A stretch of DNA of 64,000 bases from Azolla caroliniana (taxonomy: Eukaryota; Polypodiophyta). Position 1 is the first letter of the stretch, and the number at the start of each line of letters is the position of its first letter. A program made the translations under genes and the position numbers. Of this stretch, positions 10,423 to 19,886 are shown in pieces. Location of the stretch: positions 9,610,001 through 9,674,000 of the forward strand of contig JBHGNT010000009.1 of NCBI GenBank assembly GCA_043228905.1, written 5' to 3'. Below the pieces are notes generated by a model. The model saw only the letters and a program-made list of their open reading frames with translations, was not told the DNA's origin and did not search any database.

Positions 10423-11820
10423 ATGCACGGGACTCGAGAAAAGGCGGCAAGAATGGGAACACAAAACCTTCGCATAATAGAGTCTCTCTCATTTTATGAG
10501 CACAGAGCACTTAACACACAGAGGTGGTTACAGGTGATTAGGCGAATGCCAAAATTTACCATAGGCACACCAAAGCTCTCCACCACCACCGGGACAAAGG
10601 ACACGCTGGAGCCCATGGCACTTTCCGAGACGGCCAAGAAATGGTTCATGCAACATGACTTGGAGGGTTTCCTACGGATAGCAGAGGCACCTCCACACGA
10701 AGAAGCGGAAAAGGTCACGAAGAAGATCGACCTAGAAGTAATCACGGAGGAGGCCGTCCGCGCCTTAATCGGATTGCCAGAGGGAGGGATCTACTCCATT
10801 GAGAATCCTTCCCCGGAGATGTTGACGAAGTTCTTCGGGGAGTATTCCCTGGCCAACAAAGCACACCGGACACAGGGCGGCAACGATGCCTTGTTCTAAG
10901 AAGTAGCTCGTGTGCTCCACGAGTATGGGTTTGTGCACCCCCGACCCTCGGCAATGCCAAAGAACAAAGCCGGATTCATCATCGCCACATACGAAGGGGT
11001 AAAGATGGATTGGCTTGTAATCATCATTGATTGTTTGCGAGTGGCCATACAATCGGTGGTAGACAGCAAGAAGGTGTGGATAGCAGTGGCTGAATGGCTC
11101 AATCTCCTGGTACCGCCGGTGCTGACATTAAAGGCAAAGACGCAGGGCCTAACGGCCGATACGACACCAAACAAGCCATCGAAGTGGCAACAACTCCTTT
11201 CCAAGCACATGCCCGGTTGGACAGAGGGCGGTTCATCACAGAAAGGGAAGGAGCAGCCCAGTCGGAAGAGGCAGGCGGAGACAGAGGCACTGGTAGAGCA
11301 ACCGGTAAGGCCTCTTAAAATCAAATTGCGTCGGCAAGAGCAAGAGCCACCTAACTTGGCTCAAGGGATAAACATGAGAACCCAAGAGGAGGAGGTGGAG
11401 GAAGAACCCGCTGACACTCCCCTACATTGCCGGAAGAGAATTGACGCAGAGTAGAAGGGGGACGAATCAGAACTGGTGAAAGATAGCACACCGATACCCC
11501 GCTTTGAGGAACCAGAGCCAATGAAGGAAATGGAGCCTGATTGGCTTGTAACGACAAGTGAAGTACCAATCTCACTGGGTCGACAGGCACAACAAGAACA
11601 TGAGTTGCCTGTAGAAATAATAATACAACCAGGGGTGGTGGCGAGAGCAGAGCCAACACCGCAACCGGGACTGGCAAGGCAACAAGGCACCGATAGTCAA
11701 TGGCGACGATGGATCAGAGAGCAGGTGGCCGGGGTTGTAAGCCAAATTGAAACAAAAGATGGAGCACAACGGGATCGGTTGTTCGCCACAACCGAAGAAC
11801 TCGAGAAGGCCCGGTCAAGG
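10423..11820 (+). pseudogene. Ty3-4 extra ORF, N-terminal part (function unknown)
   Basis: A single reading frame from ATG 10423 (or 10453) to the Copia-1 insertion, interrupted only by TAA at 10897 and TAG at 11452. The first ~240 residues look globular: W-F-M-Q-H-D-L-E-G-F-L, A-L-I-G-L-P-E-G-G-I-Y, then after the stop V-L-H-E-Y-G-F-V-H-P and a hydrophobic helix-rich stretch D-W-L-V-I-I-I-D-C-L with W-L-N-L-L-V-P-P. A basic then acidic low-complexity linker follows. I do not recognise the family; it vaguely resembles accessory ORF proteins of plant Tat-lineage retrotransposons. The same frame resumes at 17199 when Copia-1 and one TSD copy are removed. Confidence 0.7.
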
Positions 11821-12470
11821 TGACAGGAATATGTGGAATAATGCTTGGCCACAACTGAGTCTTCAATCACTTAATGATAATCAAACATAGAAGAAATGGG
11901 CAATGAGGTAAATACACGAACACACGTATGTAAGAGAGAGTACACAGTATGTTAACGTGGAAAACCCTGAGAGGGAAAAAAACCATGGGAGCCTACAGAC
12001 TCCAAACTATCACTATATCAAAGAATACAACAGGGGGCTCAGAGGCAACGACCTCGTGCTCACTCTCTTCGCATTGCGGTGGTTACAACAGAGACTCACT
12101 CTGTCTCTCTGTCTCTCTGTCTCTACTACGCTTTGTACAACAGTTACACCAATATCACTATACAAGATAATGACCAACAACACGATCAGTGTTTGCCCTA
12201 AGTCATATTTATACTAATATGATATTAGGACTATTTACAAGTATAGACTCAATGGGCTCTCAGAAACATATTTATCTATATCTCCCTTCATCTAGTGAGA
12301 AGTTCTCACCGGGCCTGTAATCATCCGGTTCTCACCGGGTCTTCCTCGTCGGGTACTCATCATCCGGTTCTTACCATGTCTTCCGTTGCCGGGTACTCAT
12401 CATCCGGTTCTTACCGGGTCTTCCGTTGCCGGGTACTCATACCCCATCCGGAGGGACCGAAATCCTAACA
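11821..12470 (-). repeat. Copia-1 3' LTR
   Basis: 650 bp, pairing with 16530-17193. It contains a (TCTGTCTC)n stretch near 12097-12124 and about three tandem ~42-bp units rich in CCGGTTCT/ACCGGGT near 12315-12455. Differences from the partner are mostly CG versus TG or CA. Confidence 0.93.
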
Positions 12471-12487
12471 AACTCCTCCTTCACTTC
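12471..12487 (-). other. Copia-1 polypurine tract
   Basis: On the minus strand GAAGTGAAGGAGGAGTT directly precedes the LTR start TGTTAGG. Confidence 0.75.
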
Positions 12488-13400
12488 AGCATGGGATGCT
12501 TCGTCAATCCGATCCTCTTCCTGCATGCATGTAGCTTGTCGGGTGTCAGCACTTTGGTCAGTATATCTGACCTGTTCTCCTCCGTGTGGATTTTCGTCAG
12601 CACAAACTCCCGATCTTCTACTCGCTCCTAGATCCAGTGGTACCTCTGCTGGATGTGCTTTGTCCTGGAATGAGACGCCGCGTTCTTCGCAAGGTGGATG
12701 GCACTTTGACTGTCGCAATAGAGCTGGTATTCCTCTTGCCGGATCCCTAGCTCTTTGATGAAGTCCTTCATCCACAGTGTTTCCTTGCCGGCTTCCACAA
12801 CCGCCATGTACTCCGCTTCTGTGGTTGACAACGCAAACATCTTCTGTAGCCTCGATTGCCATGGAACAGCTCCCCTTGTATATGTCATGACATATCCGGA
12901 TGTTGACCGACTGGTATCCACATCAACCGACATATCCGAATCGGTGAAACTGTCAAGTTGGGGTTTACCGGAGCCAAATCGGAGGCACATACTTGAGGTG
13001 CCTTTCGAGTACCGGAGTATCCATTTTACCGCATTCCAGTGCTCCTTATCGGGATTGCTCATAAACCAGCTCACCACTTTGATTGCGTATCCGATATCCG
13101 GTTGGGTACACACCATTGCATACATTAAGCTCCCGACGGCAGAGGCATATGGTATCTTCATCATATCCGCCTTCTCTGCCTTCGTCTTCGGGTTTTGCTT
13201 ACTAGATAACCTTAAGTTTGCCGGGAGTGTCGATCCGACTGGTTTCGCATCTGACATGTTGAACCGCTGAAGCACCTTTGTCACGTACTTCTCCTGTGAC
13301 AGCCACAATTGCTTCTTTGACCGGTCCCGGATGATATGCATCCCTAGTATCTGTCTTGCCGGACCCAAGTCTTTCATTGAGAAGGTCCGTATCTTGACTT
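12480..13400 (-). pseudogene. Copia-1 RT C-terminus and RNase H
   Basis: Minus-strand ORF (main frame 13377-12628), beginning M-K-D-L-G-P-A-R-Q-I-L-G-M after the RT active site. It continues through R-S-T-S-G-Y-V, A-L-S-T-T-E-A-E-Y-M and L-Y-C-D-S-Q-S-A-I-H-L-A-K-N, the RNase H catalytic pattern of copia, then T-K-H-I at the end. A TAG at 12628 stops it early; coding similarity continues to about 12480. RNase H removes element RNA during cDNA synthesis. Confidence 0.88.
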
Positions 13401-13404
13401 GGTC

Positions 13405-14049
13405 TCATTTGACGATCAACATGTCGTCCAAGTACAGGAAGAGTATAAGGAAGTCTCCACCTTCGAACCTCTTCACAAATACACAGTGATTGGCCTGCGT
13501 CTTGTGGTACCCTTGGTTGGTCATGAAGGAGTCAAACTTCCGGTACCATTGCCGGGGAGCCTGCTTTAAACCGTAGAGGCTCTTCTTCAACCAGCAAACC
13601 AGGTGCTCCTTCCCTTTCTTCACAAATCCCTCCGGTTGCTACATGTAGATCTCCTCTTTGAGGTCGCCGTGGAGGAACGTCGTCTTCACGTCTAACTGCT
13701 CTACCTCGAGGTCCATGCTTGCCGCTATGCTCAGCACTGTCCGGATGGAAGTCATCTTTACTACCAAGGAAAATATCTCGTTGAAGTCCACACCCTTCTT
13801 CTGTTGGAACCCCTTCACCATGATCCTAGCTTTGTACCTTGGGGGGTTGCCGACATCTCCCGGTTTCAACTTGTACACCCACTTATTCCGGAGTGCCTGC
13901 TTTCCTTTCGACAACTCTACTAGTTCATACGTGTGGTTCTCATGCAGGGAATCCATCTCGTCCTGCATGGCACTTAACCACTTGCGGCTATGGGTGTCCT
14001 CCTTTGCTTCTTTGAAGCTTTCCGGCTCCCCCTCATCGGTCATCAACAC
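13405..14049 (-). pseudogene. Copia-1 reverse transcriptase core
   Basis: Two blocks of one frame separated by a TAG at about 13639-13641. The upper block (14049-13639) has W-V-Y-K-L-K-P-G and Q-L-D-V-K-T-T-F-L-H-G-D-L. The lower (13623-13405) has K-S-L-Y-G-L-K-Q-A-P-R-Q-W and L-Y-L-D-D with both catalytic aspartates present. The interrupting TAG replaces the residue before Q-P-E-G-F. Otherwise well preserved, suggesting recent loss of activity. Confidence 0.88.
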
Positions 14050-14454
14050 ATGCGTTGCATCCGGAAATCTTCAGGGGGCTCTTCTCTCTCTGAGAGGATA
14101 TCTCCGACTTCGGTTTTCGGTAACCGGCTCCTGCATCTGTTCTTCATCCGAATCCGATTCGGGGTCTTGGCCGGTTCCGATTTCTGCTTCTTCTTCTTCC
14201 TCGGTCGGTTCGGTATCCTCACCGTAACCGGCCGGTTCTTCGAGTGTTAACTAGATCTTTCCCAGTTTGGTTTGCATCTCATCGAACCGATCCTTACCGG
14301 TCGACTCAGACTTCATTATCTTCTTCTCCGACTCCCAGTCGGCAAGGGTCTTGTCCTCCATGAAGATAATATCTCGACTCCGGAAAACCTTCTTGTTGAC
14401 CGGATCCCATACTCGGTAGCCGAACTCATCATCGCCGTTCCGAGGAATATGCAT
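14050..14454 (-). pseudogene. Copia-1 integrase-RT linker
   Basis: Minus-strand segment with G-Y-R-V-W-D-P-V-N-K-K-V, F-R-S-R-D-I-I-F, the usual conserved stretch after copia integrase, followed by a charged S/E/R-rich linker containing a TAG near 14251. It is in a different frame from the upstream integrase (a shift near 14400-14460). Confidence 0.75.
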
Positions 14455-16499
14455 GTTCGGGTCTTTGGATCCAACTTTCCTCTCCGGTCCTTAACAACAT
14501 GCACGTACGCAAGACACCTGAACACCTTCAAATGCCGATAGGATACTTCCTTACCGGTCCACACTCTCTGCGGCGTGTCTCCATTCAAGGGTACTGAGGG
14601 TGACCTGTTTATCACATATGTCGTTGTCGACAGCGCCTCAGCCCAAAACGTCTTGGGTAATTTTGCATGTGCCAGCATACTCCAGACCCTCTCCATTATG
14701 GTCCGGTTCATCCTCTCGACCAGCCCATTTAGTTCCGGCGTCTTCGGCACGGTAAATTCGAGCCGGATTCCCTTCAAGCGGCAGTACTCCTCGAACTGCC
14801 CCCGGTATTCTCCTCCGTTATCTACTCGAACCGCCTTCAGCTTCTGGCCAGTTTCTCTTTCCACTCTTGCGTGGAGCTCCTTGAAGACGGATAACACCTG
14901 ATCCTTCGTCTTCAACGGCGAGACCCATAGCTTCCGGTTGTGGTCATCTATGAATGTCACGAAGTACTGCGCTCCGGCATGTGACTTCGTGTCCACTTGA
15001 CACACATCTATATGCACTAGCTCTAGCGGTGCATTACGTCTCATCGGTGGCCTTGAGCGGAAGGAGGTCCGGTTTTGCTTACCGGCCAGGCAGTCGGTGC
15101 ACTTCTCAAGATCCACGTCCTTCACCGGAATGAGGTTGTCATCGGCAAGGCTCCTCATCCCCTTCTCGCTCATGTGACACAGTCTCTTGTGCCACAACTC
15201 ACCGGTAGTGTCGGATGCCACGCTCACGTCTTCTCGGCATAACCAAGCATTCATTAGGTACAGTGTGTTGACCTTCCGGGCCTGAGCCACTATCAGGCTC
15301 CCCTTGCTAAACTTCATGACACCGTTCCGGATGCTACCCGTGTAGCCTTCATCATCCAGCCAACCTGCTGATATCAGGTTCAGTCGAACCTCCGGAATGT
15401 GTCGAACATCCTTCACCAGCAACTTCCATCTGGTTGGTGTTGTCAGACACACGTCTCCTATGCCGACAATTCGGCATGTACCTTCATTGCCCATCCGGAC
15501 ACAGCTGCGCTCACCGGCTGTGTATGATGAGAAGCATCTCTGGTCCGGAGTCAGGTGGAACGACACTCCGGAATCGACAACCCACGTTGTCTCGTCGCCG
15601 GCAAGGTTCAACTCACTCTCCTCGGTGATGAGCATCAACTCTTCTTCACTTGCCGCAATTGTCTTCGTTCCCTTCCGGTCCGGTCCCCTCCGGTCTTTAC
15701 CGTTTCGGTCCGGTGACTGCTTCGAATCGGTACTGTTGGTTTCCTTTTCTTTTCGGAAATGCCGGCAGTTGTTCTGGAAGTGCCCCGGCTTCCCACAGTA
15801 GAAGCAAGTAGGCCTTCCCCTTGACTTTGACTGTGTTCCCGACTTTTCCCGGTTCTGGGGACTCCGGTTCCTTTGTCTTCCACGTTCCGATTCAGTAAGG
15901 AGCACATTAGAGTTGGAGATCGTATCCTTGTCTTTCCGATGCGCCTCCTCATCTAGCAAGCTCGACTTGACTCTTGCTAGGGATAACTGCTTCCCTTCCG
16001 GCCCGGCGTTGCCCAAAGTGACAACCAACGTCTCCCATCTATCCTGGAAGGAACCGAGCAGGAGTAGTGCTAGTACCTCATCGACGAGAGGTACTTCCAA
16101 CGATGTTGGCTGGTGAATCAGCCCCTGGAAGGCATTCATGTGCTCCGCCATGCTGGAGCCATCTTGGTACCGGAGCCTCGTTAGTTTCCGAAATACCAAA
16201 ATCCGATTTACAACATTTTTGTTCTAAAACATAATGCCGATCTTCTCCCAGAGCTCATGACCCTTACTCTCCTCATTGAAGTTGTTGTATAGGCTCATGT
16301 CGATGAAACACCAAATGTACGCCATTCTCTTCATGTGCATCACCTCCCACATCGTGGCATCGATCTTATCCGGTCTCTTGTCCCCGAACTGAATCGGCAA
16401 CCAAAGATCTTTGACCACGAGCATGTCCCTCATCTTCGACTTCCACACTGAGTAGTTGGAGCCAGTGAGCTGGAACATGCCTCCCAACGAATCTTCCAT
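14316..16499 (-). pseudogene. Copia-1 gag, protease and integrase
   Basis: Starts at ATG 16499 with a Tork-like gag opening (F-Q-L-T-G-S-N-Y, W-K-S-K-M). One TAG at 16224-16226 is followed by about 627 open codons. A zinc knuckle C-F-Y-C-G-K-P-G-H-F-Q-N-N-C lies near 15765-15805. Protease D-S-G (W-V-V-D-S-G-V-S) is intact. Integrase has H...H (W-H-K-R-L-C-H) and C-x2-C (C-T-D-C), then D (H-I-D-V), D (V-R-V-D-N-G-G-E-Y) and E (L-V-E-R-M-N-R-T). Apart from one stop this is a full-length polyprotein front half, unusually intact here. Confidence 0.92.
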
Positions 16500-16514
16500 T
16501 TTCTGTGTCGTTTC

Positions 16515-16527
16515 GCTCTGATACTAG
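16515..16527 (-). other. Copia-1 primer binding site
   Basis: On the minus strand TAGTATCAGAGCG follows the LTR end CTGTCA. It matches the plant initiator-Met site TGGTATCAGAGC except G to A at the second base, a change expected from cytosine deamination on the other strand. Confidence 0.8.
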
Positions 16528-16529
16528 TT

Positions 16530-17193
16530 TGACAGGAATACGTGGAATAATGCTCGGCCACAACCGAGTCTTCAATCACTTAATGATAATCAAACACAGA
16601 AGAAATGGGCAATGAGGTAAATACACGAACACACGTATGTAAGAGAGAGTACACAATATGTTAATGTGGAAAACCCTGAGAGGGAAAAAAACCACGGGAG
16701 CCCATAGACTCCAAACTATCACCATATCAAAGAATACAACAGGGGGCACAGAGGCAACGACCTCGTGCTCACTCTCTTCGCATGGCGGTGGTTACAACAG
16801 AGACTCACTCTGTCTCTGTCTCTGTCTCTGTCTCTGTCTCTGTCTCTACTACGCTTTGTACAACATTTACACCAATATCACTATACAAGATAATGACCAA
16901 CAACACGATCAGTGTTTGCCCTAAGTCATATTTATACTAATATGATATTAGGACTATTTACAAGTATAGCCTCAATGGGCTCTTAGAAACATATTTATCT
17001 ATATCTCCCTTCATCCGGTGAGAGGTTCTCACCGGGCCTGCAATCATCCGGTTCTCACCGGGTCTTCCTCGTCGGGTACTCATCATCCGGTTCTTCCCGG
17101 GTCTTCCGTTGCCTGGTACTCATCATCCGGTTCTTATCAGGTCTTCCGTTGCCGGGTACTCATACCCCATCCAGAGGGACCAAAATCCTAACA
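16530..17193 (-). repeat. Copia-1 5' LTR
   Basis: 664 bp; on the minus strand TGTTAGG...CCTGTCA. It carries a perfect 9-bp hairpin (CCGGTGAGA, loop GGT, TCTCACCGG) at 17015-17035, a (TCTGTC)n run near 16810-16848, and ~42-bp CCGG-rich tandem units at 17040-17160. Confidence 0.93.
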
Positions 17194-17198
17194 CAAGG

Positions 17199-18690
17199 AT
17201 CTGGAGCATGGAGGAAGAAATTGAGAAGACCAAAGCAGACATGGCAAGACAGGTCAGTTAGGGGCCGACAGGACCAAGACTGGTGGCGCCGGTGACTGAG
17301 TAGATAGATAACATGCCGGTAGCTCCTATAGCACCGGACACAAGAATCACATGGGAGCAAGAAGTCTCCACTCTCAGGGAAGAGTTAGAAGCCCAGGAGG
17401 CCTTGAGGGCTAGAGAACGAGAGCAGAAGAAGACAGTAGAGGATGAGAAACGAAGACTCGAGGAAAATCTCCAGAAAAGCTGCCAATTAAATGACCAGTT
17501 GCAAGAAGAAAGGGAGAAGCTGCTACAAGAGAAGGATAAGCTCCAGTGATCGGTGGAAACCGAAATCGAGAGACTCAAAGAAGAACTCCGACAGCAGAAA
17601 GACAGGGAAGACCGCGTCGACGCCAAATAAACCAAAAGCTGAAGCAGAAGACAGAGGATTTTGAACGATTGCACCGAGATGACAAGTATTTGGATGCGGA
17701 GCACAAGAAGTTGATGGTAGAATGTTACCGGCAGCAGGAGAAGCAAATGGAACTCCGGAAGGAAGTCCACAGGGCGATAGAGGCATTGGAAGAAGCGGCA
17801 AGGGACCAGACGGAGCTCAACCAGCAGCATTATGAGGAGATGGAACGAGCAAAGATGGCATTGAACAGAGTTTAGACCACTTATCAAACTAAATTCCTAG
17901 AATATGTGGTGCAGGCACATGCAATCGCGGGCCTGATAAAGAAGTTAAAGGAGGAAAATCAGGCTCCAGAGGACAAATCCAAGCTGGGGCTCGGCTGGAT
18001 CCGTGCCATTGTGTTGGCATGGAAAGAACGAACAAAGAGTATGATTGGTGAAAGATCACTGCAATGGTGGTCAAAATGGGCACAACAGGTGGCGGAATTA
18101 CAGACGCTGCGAGTGGATGTGGAAAACTGGAGTAAGGATGGTGACAACTTCTACAAGATGGATGCAAAGAGTATTGTAACCATCTGGGAGTTGTCGGACG
18201 ATTTCTTGTCCTTGGAAGGGGAACAATTGGTGGCTGGTAGAGCAGCTAGATGATGACCAGCTTGGCACTCAACTCCAGCTCGAGCGATACGAATGGGAGT
18301 GAAGACAGCAGATAGCTTCGCAAATGTCGACGGAAATTAACATCAGTGATGGAGAGCAATCTTCAGAGCATCCACCGAATGTAGCTGGGACCGGAGGAGG
18401 CCAGCCAAACGAAGCCCAAGTAGAATAGCCGGATGAAGTCAGTCCAAAGGAGCCAGACAAAGCCCTAGTGCAGTAGTAGGAGGAGCCAACGATGGAGGAG
18501 CTGGAGCCAGAAGCGCTGAGACCAGTAGAGTCGGATACGGATAGGGCCGGAGAGGAAGAGCCGGCCAAAGACCAACAATAGCAACAACTACAACCGGAGG
18601 AGCAACATCAGCAACTGATGGAGCAACTACTCGATGAACCATTGGAGTCCTTAGACTAGAGCATTTTGGACATTTTGGAGGATGAATGAA
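17199..18690 (+). pseudogene. Ty3-4 extra ORF, C-terminal coiled-coil part
   Basis: Continues the frame of 10423-11820 after removing Copia-1. TAGs near 17259 and 17298, then a strong coiled coil (W-E-Q-E-V-S-T-L-R-E-E-L and E-R-E-K-L-L-Q-E-K-D-K-L-Q, 17343-17620). After TGA 17547 and a frameshift near 17628 a second coiled coil runs to about 17870. Then K-L-G-L-G-W-I-R-A-I-V-L-A-W-K and E-L-S-D-D-F near 18190, a frameshift, D-D-D-Q-L, I-N-I-S-D-G-E, and an E/P/Q-rich tail ending S-I-L-D-I-L-E just before the LTR. The E-L-S-D-D-F to I-L-D-I-L-E part recurs in Ty3-10. Function unknown; possibly structural or RNA/protein binding. Confidence 0.75.
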
Positions 18691-18699
18691 GGGGATAAC

Positions 18700-19130
18700 T
18701 GTGCGTTCGACGTACAATGTATTGTCCCACGGGCGTGCCATGTGTTGGCTTGTTAGGCCAGAGTATGAAAGGGGAGTCAGTTTTGGGAGTTGTAATTAGA
18801 TAAATTATAATAATTATAAGATCGGATGGACAAACCTGGAATCGATATGCCAATCCGGAACTGGACCGATTCGTAGCCGGTTGCCGGTTGGCACCGGTTT
18901 GTAGCACAACCGGATACCTATAAAAGGATCCAGAGATGATGTAATCGAGGACGGATAATTAATAGAGATCTTCTGTGTCTTTATGTATTGTGTATCTTGT
19001 TAATACCGTTCTGTGCTTAAAACGATTGTCCTATGTGTGTATCAAGTTAATCATCCGGATAGTAACTGGGAAGGATCGGTCCTATATCACGGTCTGCACA
19101 TTCCTTACCGTACCACCCCTTTGGTGAAGT
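18700..19130 (+). repeat. Ty3-4 3' LTR (right end approximate)
   Basis: Begins about TGTGCGTTCG after a purine-rich GAATGAAGGGGATAAC. It contains an imperfect palindrome around TGTCCCACGGGCGTGCCA, CCGGTT repeats at 18855-18910 and a TATA box (CCTATAAAAGG) near 18918. The same landmarks, in order, occur in Ty3-10 at 55640-55880. The right end is uncertain; copia coding sequence is clear by 19140. Confidence 0.65.
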
Positions 19131-19139
19131 GTTCTAAAG

Positions 19140-19378
19140 GGACACCCTGTGTTAGCGGTTTGTCTAGCTCGGCGACAACACATTTCTCCGACTTCGCATT
19201 GGGCTTATGTCAGTTGTCATTCGGGATGCGTACATTCGCAATGCTTCCAAACACCTTGAGGTGTGATAGGATCGGCTTCCTTCTAACAAGGAGTTCGTAT
19301 GGAGTTAGTTCATGTACTCCATTAGTGGTGCATCGATTCATGAGATAGACGGCCGTGGACGCCACTTCGGCCCAATAG
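19140..19378 (-). pseudogene. Copia-2: integrase fragment
   Basis: Minus-strand reading gives Y-W-A-E-V, A-V-Y-L-M-N-R-C-T-T, L-T-P-Y-E-L, then L-S-H-L-K-V-F-G-S-I-A and I-P-N-D followed by a TGA. This is the copia integrase segment just after the catalytic core (compare Copia-3 at 34500-34700). It is a scrap truncated on both sides by Ty3-5 and Ty3-4. Confidence 0.8.
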
Positions 19379-19869
19379 TGTTAGGAACAATACTAAGACA
19401 GAGAAGGAATTAGTACTAAAAGATGAGGATTTGTACTAAGGGAGGTGTAGAACTCTCGAGAGAAGGAAAGAGTGAGTGAGAGAACGAGAATGATGATAAC
19501 AAAAGATATATATTATGTTAAGAGAATAGACAATAGTAGCGAGGAGGCTAATGACTGGCGTGGAACCAATTTGGTTCGAAATAATGCCTTGTGCCTCCTA
19601 AGAGAATATACGATAGTAGCGAGGAGGCGTAAGACTAGCGTTGAACCAATTTGATTCGAAATAATGCCTTGTGCCTCCTTTTATAGTGTTCTCAGGAGTA
19701 CTCTTGAAGTTTCTAGAATGTTCCAGAGAAATCTAGAATATACATCAATTTTCTATGGTAAAACTTAAATGAAAAGAATATTTTTTGTATTACAACATAT
19801 AGTCTAATGGTCAAGAGCTCGACCCATGTAACATAAGGTCATGGGTTCGAGTCTTGTCATATCATGACA
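19379..19869 (-). repeat. Ty3-5 3' LTR
   Basis: On the minus strand TGTCATGATATG...GTTCCTAACA, 491 bp, paired in family with 60212-60634. It is preceded by a PPT. An antisense tRNA-like module occupies 19797-19865, right at the LTR 5' end. An internal ~45-base segment (CGAGGAGGCTAA/GTAAGACTAGCG) is repeated at 19538-19605 and 19618-19675. Confidence 0.88.
19797..19865 (+). other. tRNA-like module in Ty3-5 LTR (antisense)
   Basis: Plus strand reads an A-box-like TAGTCTAATGGTCAAGAG, then AAGGTCATGG and a B-box-like GGTTCGAGTCT at tRNA spacing. It lies antisense to the element. The cloverleaf is imperfect, so a working tRNA is unlikely; internal Pol III promoter elements are the more plausible relic. 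Confidence 0.65.
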
Positions 19870-19886
19870 CTATCCCCCCTTTAAAA
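19870..19886 (-). other. Ty3-5 polypurine tract
   Basis: On the minus strand TTTTAAAGGGGGGATAG immediately precedes the LTR start TGTCATGATATG. Ty3-11 has the same tract at 60635-60651. Confidence 0.88.

Larger units (their letters stand above)
11821..17193 (-). mobile_element. Copia-1: nearly complete Ty1/copia element
   Basis: 5373 bp with two LTRs (11821-12470 and 16530-17193), flanked by a perfect 5-bp target duplication CAAGG at 11816-11820 and 17194-17198. It has PBS, gag, protease, integrase, RT, RNase H and PPT in copia order, read right to left. A few stops and frameshifts interrupt the coding region. It inserted into the extra ORF of Ty3-4. Confidence 0.95.
7250..19130 (+). mobile_element. 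Ty3-4: gypsy element with extra ORF after pol
   Basis: Plus-strand element missing its 5' LTR, gag and protease (cut by Ty3-3 at 7249). It contains pol (7250-9990), an A-rich tract, a long extra coding region (10423-11820 and 17199-18690, split by Copia-1) and a 3' LTR from about 18700. Removing Copia-1 leaves about 6.5 kb. Extra ORFs between pol and the 3' LTR are known in the plant Tat/Ogre lineages, but I cannot assign this one to a named family. Confidence 0.75.

Noticed and set aside
19797-19865. A functional tRNA gene
   Set aside because: A and B boxes are visible but the acceptor and anticodon stems do not pair well, there is no clear terminator, and the sequence recurs in other LTRs, so it is annotated as tRNA-like only.
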